A stretch of 64,000 bases of DNA, taken from assembly GCF_038446665.1 (NCBI RefSeq), contig NZ_CP151802.1, forward strand, positions 1,674,001-1,738,000, written 5' to 3'. Positions 1-11,051 of this stretch are shown here, in pieces; within the stretch, counting starts at the first letter, position 1; each line of letters opens with the position of its first letter. Position numbers and translations under genes: made by a program. A model generated the notes under the pieces. The model was not told the origin of the DNA. It was given only the letters and a program-made list of their open reading frames with translations, and made no database searches. The stretch comes from Lysobacter sp. FW306-1B-D06B (lineage in GTDB: Bacteria; Pseudomonadota; Gammaproteobacteria; Xanthomonadales; Xanthomonadaceae).

Positions 1-111
1 ATCGTGCTGGTGGCCGGCAAGGGCCACGAGCCGTACCAGGACATCCAGGGCGTGCAGCATCCCTTCGACGACACGCAGGTCGCCCGCGCGGCGCTGGAGG
101 CACGCCAGTGA
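1..111 (+). CDS. murE: MurE ligase, C-terminal end (partial)
   Basis: Only the last 36 codons lie in the window. They contain the GKGHE segment typical of the C-terminus of UDP-MurNAc-tripeptide synthetase (MurE), the cytoplasmic enzyme that adds the third stem-peptide residue (meso-diaminopimelate in Gram-negatives). The TGA stop at 109-111 overlaps the GTG start of murF at 108, which fits translational coupling in the dcw cluster. The rest of the gene is off the left edge, so the substrate-selecting residues cannot be checked. Confidence 0.85.
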   Translation: MVLVAGKGHEPYQDIQGVQHPFDDTQVARAALEARQ

Positions 112-1496
112 AGCCGCGTCGCCTGTCCGAGATCGCGCGCATGACCCGCGGCCGCCTGGTCGGTGAGGACCGCGTGGTCGACGCCATCGCCACCGACACC
201 CGCGCGCTGCCGAAGCAGGGCGCAGCGCTGTTCGTCGCACTCAAGGGCGAGCGCTTCGACGGCCACGACCACGTCGCCAAGGCCGCGCAGGCCGGTGTCG
301 CCGCGGCGCTGGTATCGCGCGACGTGGATGCGCCCGTTGCGCAGATCGTCGTCGCCGACACCGAGCGGGCGCTGGCCGACTTTGCCGCCGCCGTGCATCG
401 CGAACGGCTTTCGGAAGGTAACGCGCAGAAGGTCGTGGCGATCACCGGCAGCAACGGCAAGACCAGCGTGAAGGCGCTGACGCTGTCGATCCTGCAGCGC
501 GTCGGCGTCACCTACGCCACGCCGGGCAATCGCAACAACGAGATCGGCCTGCCGCTGGCGGTCATCGACGCACCCGAAGGCGTGCAATTCGCGATCTACG
601 AGATGGGCGCCGGCAAGCCGGGCGACATCGCGTACCTCACCGACATCGCGCGTCCGGACGTGTCGATCGTCAACAACATCGCGCCCGGCCACCTGGAACG
701 CATGGGCAGCCTGCTCGGCGTGGCCGACACCAAGGCGGCGATCTACGACGCGCTGCCGGCGGACGGCGTCGCGGTCATCAACGCCGACGACGCATTCGCG
801 CCGTACTTCGCCGAGCGCGCGCACGGCCGGCGCCTGCTGCGCTTCGGGCTGGAAGCGAGCGCCGACATCACCGCGCGCAACATCGAAGCGCTGGCCGACG
901 GCTCGCGCTTCCTGCTCGTGACGCCCCAGGGCGAAGCGGCGATCGCGCTCGCACTGCCGGGCCGCCACAACGTAAGCAACGCACTCGCGGCGGCAGGTCT
1001 GGCGCTGAGCGCAGGCGCTTCGCTGGAGGCGGTGGCCGAAGGGCTCAACGCCGCGCGTCCGGTCGCCGGCCGGCTGATCTCGCACCGCCTCGAAAACGGC
1101 GCGGTGATCATCGACGACAGCTACAACGCCAATCCCGGCTCGCTCGCCGCGGCCATCGACACGCTCGCCGCGGGCGGCGGTGAGTCGTGGCTGGTGCTGG
1201 GCGACATGCGCGAACTCGGCGCCGACGCCGAGGCGATGCACGCCGAGGCAGGTCGCCGCGCCAAGGGCGCCGGCATCCGCCGTCTCTACACGCTCGGGCT
1301 GTACAGCGCCGCCGCATCGGCCGCGTTCGGCGAGGGCGCCAGGCATTTCGAAACGCACACCGCGCTGGCGCAGGCGCTCGGCAACGAGCTGCACGACGGC
1401 GTGCGCGTGCTGGTCAAGGGTTCGCGCGGAAGCGCGATGGACAGGATCGTGGCCGCGCTCGTGGGCCCGCAAGAAGGGGAACCCCATGCTGCTTGA
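108..1496 (+). CDS. murF: UDP-MurNAc-tripeptide:D-Ala-D-Ala ligase MurF
   Basis: Cytoplasmic ATP-dependent ligase that adds D-alanyl-D-alanine to UDP-MurNAc-tripeptide, completing the soluble peptidoglycan precursor. The 462-residue product has the usual Mur-ligase size. An N-terminal UDP-binding domain is followed by the ATP-binding loop TGSNGKTS at about residues 113-120 and then the central and C-terminal domains. The GTG start at 108 overlaps the murE stop by 4 bases and no better start is near. The end overlaps mraY by 11 bases. It sits between murE and mraY, its usual dcw position. Confidence 0.95.
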   Translation: MKPRRLSEIARMTRGRLVGEDRVVDAIATDTRALPKQGAALFVALKGERFDGHDHVAKAAQAGVAAALVSRDVDAPVAQIVVADTERALADFAAAVHRERLSEGNAQKVVAITGSNGKTSVKALTLSILQRVGVTYATPGNRNNEIGLPLAVIDAPEGVQFAIYEMGAGKPGDIAYLTDIARPDVSIVNNIAPGHLERMGSLLGVADTKAAIYDALPADGVAVINADDAFAPYFAERAHGRRLLRFGLEASADITARNIEALADGSRFLLVTPQGEAAIALALPGRHNVSNALAAAGLALSAGASLEAVAEGLNAARPVAGRLISHRLENGAVIIDDSYNANPGSLAAAIDTLAAGGGESWLVLGDMRELGADAEAMHAEAGRRAKGAGIRRLYTLGLYSAAASAAFGEGARHFETHTALAQALGNELHDGVRVLVKGSRGSAMDRIVAALVGPQEGEPHAA

Positions 1497-2571
1497 ACTC
1501 ACGCGTTGGCTTGAACAACTGCAGAGCCTGTTCGGTCTGTTCGGGTATCTCACCTTCCGCGGCATCCTCAGCGCGCTCACCGCGCTTGCGCTGTCGCTGT
1601 GGTGGGGGCCGGCGGTGATCCGCAAGCTCGGCCAGCTCAAGGGCGGCCAGCCGATCCGCAAGGACGGCCCGCAGTCGCACTTCTCCAAGGCCGGCACGCC
1701 GACCATGGGCGGCGCGCTGATCCTGCTCACGGTGATGGCTTCGGTCCTGCTGTGGGGCGACCTGCGCAACAAGTACGTTTGGATCGTGCTGCTGGTAATG
1801 CTCGCCTTCGGCGCTATCGGCTGGTACGACGACTGGATCAAGATCGTCCGCCGCGATCCCAACGGCCTGAAGTCGCGCTGGAAGTACCTGCTGCAGTCGA
1901 TCTTCGGCCTCGGCGCCGGCCTGTACCTGTGGTTCTTCGCCGACGTGCCGGCGGCGACGACCTTCTACGTGCCGTTCTTCAAGTCGATCGCGCTGCCGCT
2001 GGCGGGCATCGGTTTCGTCACCATCGCCTACCTGTGGATCGTCGGCTTCTCCAATGCGGTGAACCTCACCGACGGCCTCGACGGTCTGGCGATCATGCCG
2101 ACCGTGCTGGTCGCCTGCGCGCTGGGTATCTTCGCCTACGCCTCGGGCCATGCAGAGTTCTCCAAGTACCTGCAGATTCCCGCCGTGCCCGGCGCGGGTG
2201 AACTGGTGATCATCTGCGCGGCGATCGCCGGCGCGGGACTCGGGTTCCTGTGGTTCAACACCTACCCGGCGATGGTGTTCATGGGCGACATCGGCGCGCT
2301 CGCGCTGGGCGCCGTGCTGGGCACCATCGCGGTGATCGTGCGCCAGGAACTGGTGCTGGTGATCATGGGCGGCATCTTCGTGATCGAGACGCTCTCGGTG
2401 ATGATCCAGGTGGCTTCGTTCAAGCTCACCGGCAAGCGCGTGTTCCGCATGGCGCCGATCCACCACCACTTCGAGCTCAAGGGCTGGCCGGAGCCGCGCG
2501 TGATCGTGCGCTTCTGGATCATCTCGGTGGTGCTCGTCCTCGTCGGCCTGGCCACGCTGAAGGTACGTTGA
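1486..2571 (+). CDS. mraY: Phospho-N-acetylmuramoyl-pentapeptide transferase MraY
   Basis: Integral membrane enzyme that moves phospho-MurNAc-pentapeptide from UDP to undecaprenyl phosphate, making lipid I. The 361-residue product matches the family length. The conserved [16 protein letters not shown] segment (about residues 61-76), the [10 protein letters not shown] motif and the C-terminal APIHHHFE motif are all visible among about ten hydrophobic helices. The ATG at 1486 follows an AAGGGGA ribosome site. Unlike in E. coli, ftsW begins directly at its stop codon (TGATG junction), leaving no room for murD. Confidence 0.96.
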   Translation: MLLELTRWLEQLQSLFGLFGYLTFRGILSALTALALSLWWGPAVIRKLGQLKGGQPIRKDGPQSHFSKAGTPTMGGALILLTVMASVLLWGDLRNKYVWIVLLVMLAFGAIGWYDDWIKIVRRDPNGLKSRWKYLLQSIFGLGAGLYLWFFADVPAATTFYVPFFKSIALPLAGIGFVTIAYLWIVGFSNAVNLTDGLDGLAIMPTVLVACALGIFAYASGHAEFSKYLQIPAVPGAGELVIICAAIAGAGLGFLWFNTYPAMVFMGDIGALALGAVLGTIAVIVRQELVLVIMGGIFVIETLSVMIQVASFKLTGKRVFRMAPIHHHFELKGWPEPRVIVRFWIISVVLVLVGLATLKVR

Positions 2572-3896
2572 TGAGCGAATCCGCGCGCCAGGCAACACGA
2601 CTCGACGCGATCGGCGGCCACTTCGACCCGTGGCTGCTCGGGATCTCGTGCGCGTTGGCGTGCCTGGGCGTGGTGATGGTCGGCTCGGCTTCGATCGGTG
2701 TCGCCGACGGCCACGACGTCAGTCCGTTCTACTTCCTCACGCGCCACGTGGTGTTCCTCGCCATCGGCCTGGTGATGGCGCTGTGGGTGATGCGCACCGA
2801 ACTGAAGACCATCGAGCAGCACAATCAGTGGTTGCTGCTGGTGTGCTTCGTACTGCTGATCGCGGTGTTCGTGCCCGGCATCGGCCGCAGCGTGAACGGC
2901 GCACGGCGCTGGCTCAACCTGGGCTTCTCCAACTTCCAGGCGGTGGAGGCGGTGAAGCTGCTCTACATCGTCTGGCTGGCCAGCTACCTCAAGCGTTACA
3001 GCGAAGAGGTCACCGCGACCTGGGGCGCGATGCTCAAGCCGATCGGCGTCGCCGTGGCGCTGGTGATGATGCTGCTGTTGCAGCCGGACTTCGGTTCGTC
3101 CTCGCTGCTGCTGGCGATCACCGCCGGCATGCTGGTGCTGGGCGGCGTGAACATGCCGCGCATGTTCGGCCCGGTGCTGATCGGCCTGCCGGTGCTGGCG
3201 GTCGTCGCGATCGCGGAGCCGTATCGGGTGGTGCGCCTGACCTCGTTCCTGGATCCGTGGCAGGACCCGTTCAAGACTGGCTACCAGCTCACCAACGCCC
3301 TGATGGCAGTGGGTCGCGGCGAATGGCTGGGCGTTGGCCTGGGCGCGTCGGTGCAGAAGCTGTCCTACCTGCCCGAAGCGCACACCGACTTCATCATGGC
3401 CGTGATCGCGGAAGAGTTCGGCTTCCTGGGCGTGTGCGCCGTCGTCGGCCTGTACGCGGCCCTGGCCGGACGCGCGTTCTGGCTCGGCCTGAAGTGCGTG
3501 GAGATGCGCCGTCACTTCGCTGGCTACTGCGCCTTCGGCATCGCGCTGTGGATGAGCCTGCAGAGCTTCGTCTCGATCGGCGTGAACCTGGGCCTGCTGC
3601 CGACCAAGGGCCTCACGCTGCCGATGATTTCCTACGGCGGTTCGAGCGTGATCATGACCTGCGCCGCGCTCGGCCTGCTGCTGCGCGTGTCGTACGAACT
3701 CGACCGCGCGCAGCGCCAGGTCGCCCGCGTGCGCAACGACAACGCGCCGCTGTCGCCCACTCCGTCGTCGAACGAAACCGCCGCACCGAATGCGACGCCG
3801 CTGCCGTCGCGCAAGCCGGCCGCCGCAACCGCGTCCGCGCGCGGCACCAGCCGCCTGCAGCAGCGCGTCGAACCGACGCTCGGGAGGATCGCATGA
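2571..3896 (+). CDS. ftsW: Septal peptidoglycan polymerase FtsW (SEDS family)
   Basis: Inner-membrane SEDS glycosyltransferase that polymerises lipid II at the division septum with its partner class B PBP. The 441-residue product has about ten membrane segments, including the SEDS signature segments [10 protein letters not shown] (in a [10 protein letters not shown] context) and the C-terminal [13 protein letters not shown] stretch. The tail after the last helix (about residues 385-441) is a disordered, Ala/Pro/Ser-rich cytoplasmic extension. The ATG shares one base with the mraY TGA, and the gene overlaps murG by 4 bases. Confidence 0.94.
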   Translation: MSESARQATRLDAIGGHFDPWLLGISCALACLGVVMVGSASIGVADGHDVSPFYFLTRHVVFLAIGLVMALWVMRTELKTIEQHNQWLLLVCFVLLIAVFVPGIGRSVNGARRWLNLGFSNFQAVEAVKLLYIVWLASYLKRYSEEVTATWGAMLKPIGVAVALVMMLLLQPDFGSSSLLLAITAGMLVLGGVNMPRMFGPVLIGLPVLAVVAIAEPYRVVRLTSFLDPWQDPFKTGYQLTNALMAVGRGEWLGVGLGASVQKLSYLPEAHTDFIMAVIAEEFGFLGVCAVVGLYAALAGRAFWLGLKCVEMRRHFAGYCAFGIALWMSLQSFVSIGVNLGLLPTKGLTLPMISYGGSSVIMTCAALGLLLRVSYELDRAQRQVARVRNDNAPLSPTPSSNETAAPNATPLPSRKPAAATASARGTSRLQQRVEPTLGRIA

Positions 3897-4987
3897 TGTT
3901 GCCTGCGACCGACTCCGACCTGCATCCGGTGATGATCCTCGCCGGCGGCACCGGCGGGCACATCTTCCCGGGCCTCGCCGTCGCCAGGGCGCTGAACGAG
4001 CGCGGCGTGCCCGTGCTCTGGCTCGGTGCCGAAGGCGGGATGGAAACGCGCCTGGTCCCGCAGCACGGCATCGCCATCGACACCATCGCCGTGCGCGGCA
4101 TGCGCGGCAAGGGCGTCGCGACGCTGCTGGCCACGCCGTTCCGCATGATCGGCGCGGTGCGCGCCGCACTGCAGACACTGCGCGAGCGACAGCCGCGCGC
4201 GGTCATCAGCTTCGGCGGTTATGCGGCGGGGCCGGGTGGTCTGGCGGCGCGACTGGCCGGCATTCCACTGATCGTGCACGAGCAGAACCGCGCACCGGGC
4301 CTGACCAACCGCGTTCTCGCGCGTTTCGCGCGGCATGTGTTGACGGGGTTCCCCGGCACGTTCGCGAACGAGGAAGTGGTCGGCAATCCGGTTCGCGCGG
4401 AAATCTCGGCGGTGGCGCCGCCGGAACAGCGCTTCGCCGGACGCAGCGGCCCGCTGCGCGTGCTCGTGCTGGGCGGCAGCCAGGGCGCGCGTGCGCTCAA
4501 CAGCGCCGTGCCACAGGCCGTCGCCGGACTGCGTGGCCGCGTGCAGTGCGAAGTGCGGCACCAGAGTGGCGAGAAGCTGCGCGAGGAAGCCGAGCGCGCT
4601 TACGCGCAGGCGGGCGTGCAGGCTTCGGTCGAACCCTTTATCGCCGACATGGCCTCGGCGTACGCCTGGGCCGATGTCGTCGTCTGCCGCGCCGGCGCGT
4701 TGACGCTCGCGGAGCTGTGCGCCGTCGGCGTGGGCAGCGTGCTGGTGCCGTTCCCGCAGGCGGTGGACGACCACCAGACCAAGAACGCGCAATACCTCGT
4801 CGATCGCGGTGCCGCGCAGCTGCTGCCGCAGGGCACGGCGGGCGATCTCGGCCAGCGTCTGTCGGCCACCCTCGAAATCCTCGGCGAACGCGGCGCCCTG
4901 CTGCAGATGGCGCAGGCCGCACGCGCGATCGCCAAGCCCGACGCGGCCGACCGCGTCGCCCAACTGGTTCTGGAGCAAGTCGAATGA
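3893..4987 (+). CDS. murG: UDP-GlcNAc:undecaprenyl-PP-MurNAc-pentapeptide transferase MurG
   Basis: Peripheral inner-membrane GT28 glycosyltransferase that converts lipid I to lipid II by adding GlcNAc. The N-terminal [10 protein letters not shown] loop (residues 18-27) and the second-domain [10 protein letters not shown] motif are intact, and the 364-residue length is normal. It starts at ATG 3893, overlapping the ftsW stop by 4 bases. A second ATG follows immediately at 3896 and is out of frame. The TGA is embedded in the murC start, so murG and murC are probably translationally coupled. Confidence 0.96.
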   Translation: MMLPATDSDLHPVMILAGGTGGHIFPGLAVARALNERGVPVLWLGAEGGMETRLVPQHGIAIDTIAVRGMRGKGVATLLATPFRMIGAVRAALQTLRERQPRAVISFGGYAAGPGGLAARLAGIPLIVHEQNRAPGLTNRVLARFARHVLTGFPGTFANEEVVGNPVRAEISAVAPPEQRFAGRSGPLRVLVLGGSQGARALNSAVPQAVAGLRGRVQCEVRHQSGEKLREEAERAYAQAGVQASVEPFIADMASAYAWADVVVCRAGALTLAELCAVGVGSVLVPFPQAVDDHQTKNAQYLVDRGAAQLLPQGTAGDLGQRLSATLEILGERGALLQMAQAARAIAKPDAADRVAQLVLEQVE

Positions 4988-6438
4988 GTACGGCCCTGCG
5001 TCGCCGCCTGCAGCACACCGGCGACCTCGCCAAGGCGTTCCCGCGCGTGCACTTCGTCGGCATCGGCGGCGTCGGCATGAGCGGCCTGGCCGAGGTGATG
5101 TGCACGCTGGGCTATCAGGTGTCCGGCTCGGACAACGCCGATAACGCGGTGACGCGCCGTCTGGCCAAGCTCGGCGTGACCGTCAACAAGGGTCACGCTG
5201 CGGCCAACGTGCTGGGCACGGATTGCGTGGTCGTGTCGAGCGCGATCAAGGCCGACAACCCCGAGCTGATGGAAGCGCACGCGCAGCGCATCCCGGTGGT
5301 GCCGCGTGCGGAAATGCTGGCCGAGCTGATGCGCTTCAAGCGCGGCATCGCGGTGGCCGGCACGCACGGCAAGACCACGACGACGTCGCTGGCCGCGAGC
5401 GTGCTCGCCGAAGGCGGCATCGACCCGACGTTCGTGATCGGCGGGCAGCTGCTCGCCGCAGGCGCGAACGCGCGCCTGGGCAAGGGCGAATGGCTGGTGG
5501 CGGAGGCCGACGAAAGCGACGGCAGCTTCCTGCGCCTGAACCCGCAGATCGCCATCGTCACCAACATCGACGCCGATCACCTGGAAAACTACGGCGGCGA
5601 CTTCGCCCGCGTGCAGGCGGCGTTCGAGGAATTCATGCACCGCCTGCCGTTCTACGGCCTGGCCGTGCTGTGCATCGATGACGCGGAAGTCGCGGCGCTG
5701 GCGGCGAAGACGCCGCGCCACGTGATGACCTACGGCTTCAGCATTGATGCCGACGTGCGCGCCGAGGACGTGCAGCAGCACGGCCCGAACATGCGCTTCA
5801 CGCTGTGCCTGCCCGATGCGACGCGCACGCCGATCACGCTCGCGCTGCCGGGCCGCCACAACGTGCAGAACGCGCTGGCGGCCGCTTCCGTCGCGTGGCA
5901 GCTCGGCGTCGCCGCCGATGCGATCGCGCGCGCGTTGCAGAACTTCGCCGGCGTCGGCCGCCGCTTCAACCTGCTCGGAACTCCGTCCACGTCGAAGGGC
6001 GCGACGGTGCAGCTGGTCGACGACTACGGTCATCATCCCAAGGAGCTGGACGCGGTGTTCGCCGCCGCGCGCGGGGGCTGGCCGGACAAGCGCCTGGTCG
6101 TCGCGTTCCAGCCGCACCGCTACAGCCGCACGCGCGATCTGTTCGACGAATTCGCCGCCGTGCTGTCGAGCGTGGACGTGCTCGTGCTGACCGAGGTGTA
6201 TCCGGCCGGCGAAGCGCCGATCGCCGGTGCCGATGCGAAGTCGCTGGCACGCGCGATCCGCGCGCGCGGCCGCATCGATCCGGTCGTGGTGAGCGGCGCC
6301 GGCGATCTGTCGTCGGTGCTTCCCGATGTCCTCAACGATGGCGACCTGCTGCTGCTGATGGGCGCGGGCGACATCGGCTACGCCGCGCAGCAGATCGCCG
6401 CGAACGGCTTCGACGGTTCCAACGGAGAGAAGAAGTGA
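4984..6438 (+). CDS. murC: UDP-N-acetylmuramate:L-alanine ligase MurC
   Basis: Cytoplasmic ligase that adds the first stem-peptide residue, L-alanine, to UDP-MurNAc. The product has 484 residues. It shows the N-terminal Rossmann-like GIGGVGMSG loop (residues 26-34), the ATP loop GTHGKTTT near residue 125, the EADESDGSF segment and the DDYGHHP motif that is specific for MurC among Mur ligases. ATG 4984 overlaps murG by 4 bases. Its own TGA overlaps the GTG of ddlB. Confidence 0.96.
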   Translation: MSTALRRRLQHTGDLAKAFPRVHFVGIGGVGMSGLAEVMCTLGYQVSGSDNADNAVTRRLAKLGVTVNKGHAAANVLGTDCVVVSSAIKADNPELMEAHAQRIPVVPRAEMLAELMRFKRGIAVAGTHGKTTTTSLAASVLAEGGIDPTFVIGGQLLAAGANARLGKGEWLVAEADESDGSFLRLNPQIAIVTNIDADHLENYGGDFARVQAAFEEFMHRLPFYGLAVLCIDDAEVAALAAKTPRHVMTYGFSIDADVRAEDVQQHGPNMRFTLCLPDATRTPITLALPGRHNVQNALAAASVAWQLGVAADAIARALQNFAGVGRRFNLLGTPSTSKGATVQLVDDYGHHPKELDAVFAAARGGWPDKRLVVAFQPHRYSRTRDLFDEFAAVLSSVDVLVLTEVYPAGEAPIAGADAKSLARAIRARGRIDPVVVSGAGDLSSVLPDVLNDGDLLLLMGAGDIGYAAQQIAANGFDGSNGEKK

Positions 6439-7415
6439 GCGCACGGCCCACCAACATCGGTTCGCTCCGGATCACCGATCCGGCCGCCTTCGGCCGCGTC
6501 GCCGTGCTGATGGGCGGTACCAGCGCCGAACGCGAGGTCTCGCTCGACTCCGGTCGCAACGTGCTCGAAGCGTTGCGCTCGCGCAATGTCGACGCCTTTG
6601 CGGTGGACGGCATTCCCGCCCTGATCGACGCGATTCGCGCCGGCAGTGTCGACCGCGTGTTCAACATCCTCCACGGCAACAAGGGCGGCGGCGAAGACGG
6701 CGTGCTGCAGGGACTGTGCGAGGCGCTGGGCGTGCCGTACACGGGCTCGGGCGTGCTCGGCTCGGCGCTGACGATGGACAAGATCCGCACCAAGCAGGTG
6801 TGGCTGAGCCTCGATCTGCCGACCCCGCGCTACGTCAGGCTTGCCAAGGGCGACGACGTGCACGCCGCTGCCCGTCAGCTGGGCCTGCCGGTGTTCATCA
6901 AGCCGTCCAGTGAAGGCTCCAGTGTCGGTGTCTCGCGCGTGCTGAACGATGCGGACCTCGAGGCGGCCGTCGAACTGGCTGCGAACTACCCGGGCGAGAT
7001 GCTGATGGAGCAGCTCATCGTCGGCGAGGAACTCACCGTGCCGGTGCTGGGCGGCGTGGCGTTGCCGTCGATCCGCATCGTGCCCAAGGGCGAGTGGTAC
7101 GACTACCACGCCAAGTACATCGCCGACGACACGCAGTACCTGTGCCCCGGGCTCGAAGGCGCGGAAGAGACCGAGATCGGCCGCATCGCAAGCGAAGCGT
7201 TCGTCGCCGCCGGCTGCCGCGGCTGGGGCCGCGTCGACTTCATGCGCGATCGCGCCACCGGCCAGCTGTACCTGCTGGAAGTGAACACCGCGCCGGGCAT
7301 GACGAGTCATTCGCTGGTGCCCAAGGCCGCGCGCCAGGTCGGCATCGAATTCGATGAACTGTGCTGGCGCGTGCTCGAGTCCAGCCTGGCCGACGAAGGA
7401 GGTGCGGTGGCGTGA
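6435..7415 (+). CDS. ddlB: D-alanine:D-alanine ligase Ddl
   Basis: ATP-grasp ligase that makes the D-Ala-D-Ala dipeptide used by MurF. The 326-residue protein has the N-terminal [17 protein letters not shown] segment, the [11 protein letters not shown] nucleotide-binding stretch and the [14 protein letters not shown] metal-site motif near the C-terminus. The GTG start at 6435 follows a GGAGAGAAG ribosome site and overlaps the murC stop by 4 bases. A second ddl paralogue may exist elsewhere in the genome; the dcw position supports the ddlB name. Confidence 0.94.
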   Translation: MSARPTNIGSLRITDPAAFGRVAVLMGGTSAEREVSLDSGRNVLEALRSRNVDAFAVDGIPALIDAIRAGSVDRVFNILHGNKGGGEDGVLQGLCEALGVPYTGSGVLGSALTMDKIRTKQVWLSLDLPTPRYVRLAKGDDVHAAARQLGLPVFIKPSSEGSSVGVSRVLNDADLEAAVELAANYPGEMLMEQLIVGEELTVPVLGGVALPSIRIVPKGEWYDYHAKYIADDTQYLCPGLEGAEETEIGRIASEAFVAAGCRGWGRVDFMRDRATGQLYLLEVNTAPGMTSHSLVPKAARQVGIEFDELCWRVLESSLADEGGAVA

Positions 7416-8152
7416 ACGCCATGCTTCGCCTCGTCGGATGGATCCTCGCGGTAGCGCTGGTCGTGCTGCCGGTCGTGGCCGTGCTCAACGGCTGGGTCGG
7501 TGCAGGCCATTGGCCGCTGACCAAGCTGCGCGCGACCGCCGAGTTCGAACGCGTGGACGGCGCGCTGCTGCAGAAGACGCTGTTGCCGTATGCGCAGCGC
7601 GGCTTCTTCGCGGTGGATCTGGCGGCGGCGCAGGATGCCGTGTCGAAGCTGCCGTGGGTCGAGCGTGCGGAAGTGCGCAAGCGCTGGCCCGACGTGCTGG
7701 AAGTGACGGTGTACGAACACCGCCCGTTCGCGCGCTGGGGCGACGACCTGTTGCTCTCGCAACAGGGGCGGTTGTTCCCGGCCAAGGGCATCCAGGTGCC
7801 GGAAGGCCTGCCGCAATTCGGTGGCCCGGAGTCGCGCGTCGGTGATGTCGTGGAGCTCTACAACGAGTCGCGCGCGATGTTCGCGCCGATCGGTCTGGAG
7901 GTGCGCGAGGTCGAGCTCGATCCGCGCGGCAGTTGGACGCTTGCGTTGGACAACGGCGCGCGGATCGTCGTCGGCCGCAGCGAGGCGCGCGCCCGGCTGG
8001 GCCGTTTCGTGCGACTGCTGCCGCAGCTTCTCTCGCAACAGGCGCAGGTGCTCAAGCGCGCCGACCTTCGTTACACCAATGGTTTTGCACTCACGTGGGC
8101 GCCGATTCCGGTGTCGGCGCCGGTGCCGCAACAGCAGCAAGGACAATCATGA
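7412..8152 (+). CDS. ftsQ: Cell division protein FtsQ
   Basis: Bitopic inner-membrane divisome scaffold that recruits FtsL/FtsB and later proteins. The 246-residue product has a short cytoplasmic tail, one membrane helix (about residues 5-27), then a periplasmic POTRA domain beginning near the [12 protein letters not shown] segment, and a beta domain. I chose GTG 7412 because an AAGGAGGT site at 7396-7403 is 8 bases upstream and the start overlaps the ddlB stop. The next ATG, at 7421, is too far from that site. It overlaps ftsA by 4 bases. Confidence 0.93.
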   Translation: MNAMLRLVGWILAVALVVLPVVAVLNGWVGAGHWPLTKLRATAEFERVDGALLQKTLLPYAQRGFFAVDLAAAQDAVSKLPWVERAEVRKRWPDVLEVTVYEHRPFARWGDDLLLSQQGRLFPAKGIQVPEGLPQFGGPESRVGDVVELYNESRAMFAPIGLEVREVELDPRGSWTLALDNGARIVVGRSEARARLGRFVRLLPQLLSQQAQVLKRADLRYTNGFALTWAPIPVSAPVPQQQQGQS

Positions 8153-9384
8153 ACCGCAAGGGTGACAAGTCGCTCATCGTCGGCCTCGACATCGGCACCT
8201 CCAAGGTGGTGGCGCTGGTGGGTGAATATTCCCAGGGCAATCCCATCGAGGTGATCGGCATCGGTTCGCACGAATCGCGCGGCCTAAAGCGCGGCGTGGT
8301 CGTGGACATCGAATCCACGGTGCAGTCGATCCAGCGCGCCATCGAGGAAGCCGAGCTGATGGCCGGCTGCGAGATCCGCTCGGTGTACGCCTCGATCTCC
8401 GGCAACCACGTGCAGTGCCGAAACTCGCAGGGCATCGCGCCGATCCGCGACGGCGAGGTGACTTACGGTGATCTCGATCGCGTGCTCGATGCGGCCAAGG
8501 CCGTGGCGATTCCCGCCGATCAGAAGATCCTGCACGCGATCCCGCGCGACTACGTGCTGGACGATTCGCAGGAAGGCATCCGCAATCCCGTCGGCATGAC
8601 CGGCGTGCGCCTGGAGGTGCATGCGCACCTGGTGGTGTGCGCGCAGTCGGCGGCGGCGAACATCAGCAAGTGCGTGCAGCGCTGCGGCTTGCAGGTGGAC
8701 GACCTGGTCCTGAGCGTGCTGGCGTCCAGCCAGGCCGTGCTGACCAGCGACGAGCGTGAACTCGGTGTCGTGCTGGTCGATATCGGCGCGGGCACGACCG
8801 ACATCGCCGTGTTCGTCGGCGGCGCGATCGCGCACAGCGCGAGCCTGCCGATCGCCGGCGACAAGGTGACCGAGGACATCGCGCACATGCTGCGCACGCC
8901 CACGCCGGAAGCCGAGCAGATCAAGGTTCGCTATGCGTGCGCGCTGGCGCAGATGGCGACGGCGGAAGAATCCATCCAGGTGCCCAGCGTCGGCGATCGC
9001 CCGCCGCGCCGCATGCCGCGCGCGTCGCTCGCGCAGGCGGTGCAGGCGCGTTACGAGGAAATCTTCGAAATGATCCAGGCCGAACTGCGTCGCAGCGGCT
9101 TCGAGCAGCACGTGCGCGCCGGCATGGTGCTCACCGGCGGCGCCGCGAAGATGGAAGGCGTGGTCGAGCTGGCCGAAGAGATGCTGCAGATGCCGGTGCG
9201 CGTGGGCATTCCGCAGCACGTGACGGGGCTGGGCGAAGTGGTCGGCAACCCGGTGCATGCAACGGGCGTGGGCCTGTTGCTGATGGGTAGCCAGATCGAG
9301 AACCCGCGGCGTCCGGTGATTCCGACCGGTCGCGCGGGCAGCTTCTTCAGCAAACTCAAGAATTGGTATCGCGGCGAGTTCTGA
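8149..9384 (+). CDS. ftsA: Cell division protein FtsA
   Basis: Actin-like ATPase that tethers FtsZ filaments to the inner membrane and recruits downstream division proteins. The 411-residue product shows the phosphate-1 loop GLDIGTSKV near the N-terminus, the VDIGAGTTDI phosphate-2 loop, an LTGGAAKMEG adenosine motif, and a C-terminal amphipathic membrane-targeting helix (FFSKLKNWYRGEF). It is the last gene of the overlapping dcw run. A 186-base gap follows before ftsZ. Confidence 0.96.
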   Translation: MNRKGDKSLIVGLDIGTSKVVALVGEYSQGNPIEVIGIGSHESRGLKRGVVVDIESTVQSIQRAIEEAELMAGCEIRSVYASISGNHVQCRNSQGIAPIRDGEVTYGDLDRVLDAAKAVAIPADQKILHAIPRDYVLDDSQEGIRNPVGMTGVRLEVHAHLVVCAQSAAANISKCVQRCGLQVDDLVLSVLASSQAVLTSDERELGVVLVDIGAGTTDIAVFVGGAIAHSASLPIAGDKVTEDIAHMLRTPTPEAEQIKVRYACALAQMATAEESIQVPSVGDRPPRRMPRASLAQAVQARYEEIFEMIQAELRRSGFEQHVRAGMVLTGGAAKMEGVVELAEEMLQMPVRVGIPQHVTGLGEVVGNPVHATGVGLLLMGSQIENPRRPVIPTGRAGSFFSKLKNWYRGEF

Positions 9385-9570
9385 TGATCGAACGCGCCAC
9401 AGGTTTCATGGAATCGACGCGGCAAGGGCCGACGCCGGTTCCCGGTCCGGAGAGGCAAGCCGGATCACGCGGGCAGGCGAGGCGAAGGCGAAGCGGTACT
9501 TGCGGTTCGGCAACACCATCGATTCGAAAGACACACCACATAACTAGCACTACATAACGAGGACGACGAC

Positions 9571-10791
9571 ATGGCACATTTCGAACTGGTTGAAAAAATG
9601 GCCCCGAATGCGGTGATCAAGGTCATCGGCGTGGGTGGCGGCGGCGGCAACGCCGTGGCGCACATGGTCAGCGGCAACGTCGACGGCGTGGAGTTCATCA
9701 CCGCCAACACCGACTCGCAGGCCATCAAGAACTGCGGCGCGAAGCTGCAGCTGCAGCTGGGCAGCAACGTCACCAAGGGCCTGGGTGCGGGCGCGAATCC
9801 GGAAGTCGGCCGTCAGGCTGCGCTGGAAGACCGTGAGCGCATCATGGACGCCCTCACCGGCGCCGACATGGTGTTCATCACCGCGGGCATGGGCGGCGGC
9901 ACCGGCACGGGCGCGGCTCCGGTCGTGGCGCAGCTGGCCAAGGAGATGGGCATCCTGACCGTGGCCGTGGTGACCAAGCCGTTCCCGTTCGAAGGCCGTC
10001 GTCGCATGCAGGTCGCGCTGAAGGGCATCGAGGAACTGAGCCACCACTGCGACTCACTGATCACCATCCCGAATGAAAAGCTGATCACCGTGCTGGGCCG
10101 CAACGCCACGATGATCCAGGCGTTCCGCGCCGCCAACGACGTGCTGCTCGGCGCCGTGCAGGGCATCGCCGATCTGATCGTGCGCCCGGGCCTGATCAAC
10201 GTCGACTTCGCCGACGTGCGCACCGTGATGAGCGAGATGGGCCTGGCGATGATGGGCACCGGCGCGGCTCGCGGCGACGATCGTGCGCAGGCCGCGGCCG
10301 AAGCGGCGATCCAGAACCCGCTGCTGGACGACGTGAACCTGTCCGGCGCCAACGGCATCCTGGTCAACATCACCGCCGGTCCGGACTTCACGATGGCCGA
10401 GTTCGACGAAGTCGGTCGCACCATCGAGAACTTCGCGTCCGAAGACGCGACCGTCGTCATCGGCACCGTGCTGGATCCGGACATGCAGGACGAGGTGAAG
10501 GTCACCGTGGTTGCCACGGGCCTGAACCGTGCGGTCGCCCGCCAGTCCGTGCGCGGCAACGAGCGCGAGGCCCATCGGGCCCCGATCACGCTGGTTCGCA
10601 ACGCCACGACCGGCCAGCCGGAGTTCTCGGCCATGGACGAGATGCCGACCGCCCGTCCGAGCTTCGGCACCAGCCTGCGCGGAAGCGCCGGCAGCCGCAG
10701 CGTGGAGCCGGCGGCCCCGGCCGTCGCCGATTTCGGCAGCGACAGCAGCTATCTGGACATTCCGGCGTTCCTGCGCAGGCAGGCGGACTGA
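9571..10791 (+). CDS. ftsZ: Cell division GTPase FtsZ
   Basis: Tubulin-like GTPase that forms the cytokinetic ring. The 406-residue product has the N-terminal GVGGGGGN loop (residues 20-27), the tubulin signature GMGGGTGTG (residues 106-114), a variable linker from about residue 320, and the conserved C-terminal peptide (YLDIPAFLRRQAD) that binds FtsA and ZipA. ATG 9571 is preceded by a GAGGA ribosome site 8 bases away. The 186-base leader (9385-9570) probably holds its own promoter, but I found no convincing sigma-70 pair there. Confidence 0.98.
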   Translation: MAHFELVEKMAPNAVIKVIGVGGGGGNAVAHMVSGNVDGVEFITANTDSQAIKNCGAKLQLQLGSNVTKGLGAGANPEVGRQAALEDRERIMDALTGADMVFITAGMGGGTGTGAAPVVAQLAKEMGILTVAVVTKPFPFEGRRRMQVALKGIEELSHHCDSLITIPNEKLITVLGRNATMIQAFRAANDVLLGAVQGIADLIVRPGLINVDFADVRTVMSEMGLAMMGTGAARGDDRAQAAAEAAIQNPLLDDVNLSGANGILVNITAGPDFTMAEFDEVGRTIENFASEDATVVIGTVLDPDMQDEVKVTVVATGLNRAVARQSVRGNEREAHRAPITLVRNATTGQPEFSAMDEMPTARPSFGTSLRGSAGSRSVEPAAPAVADFGSDSSYLDIPAFLRRQAD

Positions 10792-10803
10792 GTTTCACCC
10801 GGT

Positions 10804-10825
10804 CCTCCCCCAGTGATGGGGGAGG
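10804..10825 (+). terminator. Hairpin just after ftsZ
   Basis: A perfect 8-bp stem (CCTCCCCC at 10804-10811, GGGGGAGG at 10818-10825) with a 6-base loop lies 12 bases after the ftsZ stop. No T tract follows. It resembles the CCCTCTCCC-type hairpins at 16584 and 63142, so it may be a repeat element acting as an mRNA 3' end rather than a classical terminator. Confidence 0.5.
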
Positions 10826-10868
10826 GCCTTAGTCGTCCGTCGTCCTTTCTGGCCCCTCGTGGGGCAGG

Positions 10869-10908
10869 GGCCGGCCGGTCCGCTCTAGCGGGTCCGGCCG
10901 GCCGTCTT
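10869..10908 (+). terminator. Strong GC-rich stem-loop between ftsZ and lpxC
   Basis: A 10-bp perfect inverted repeat (GGCCGGCCGG at 10869-10878 against CCGGCCGGCC at 10894-10903) encloses a second small stem (CCGCT/AGCGG). It is followed by GTCTTGCT, a weak T-rich tail. It probably separates ftsZ transcription from lpxC. Confidence 0.5.
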
Positions 10909-11051
10909 GCTGTCCCGGTTCGTGACTTGTTTCCGTCATGGTTCAGGGCCTGCGGTGCTATTCTTGCCGGCCCGTTCAGGCGAGAACCATTTGCATCCGC
11001 CTGCTGTCGGACTCACCTAAGAAGACGCCGTCCCCCGATAGGTCCCTTGCG

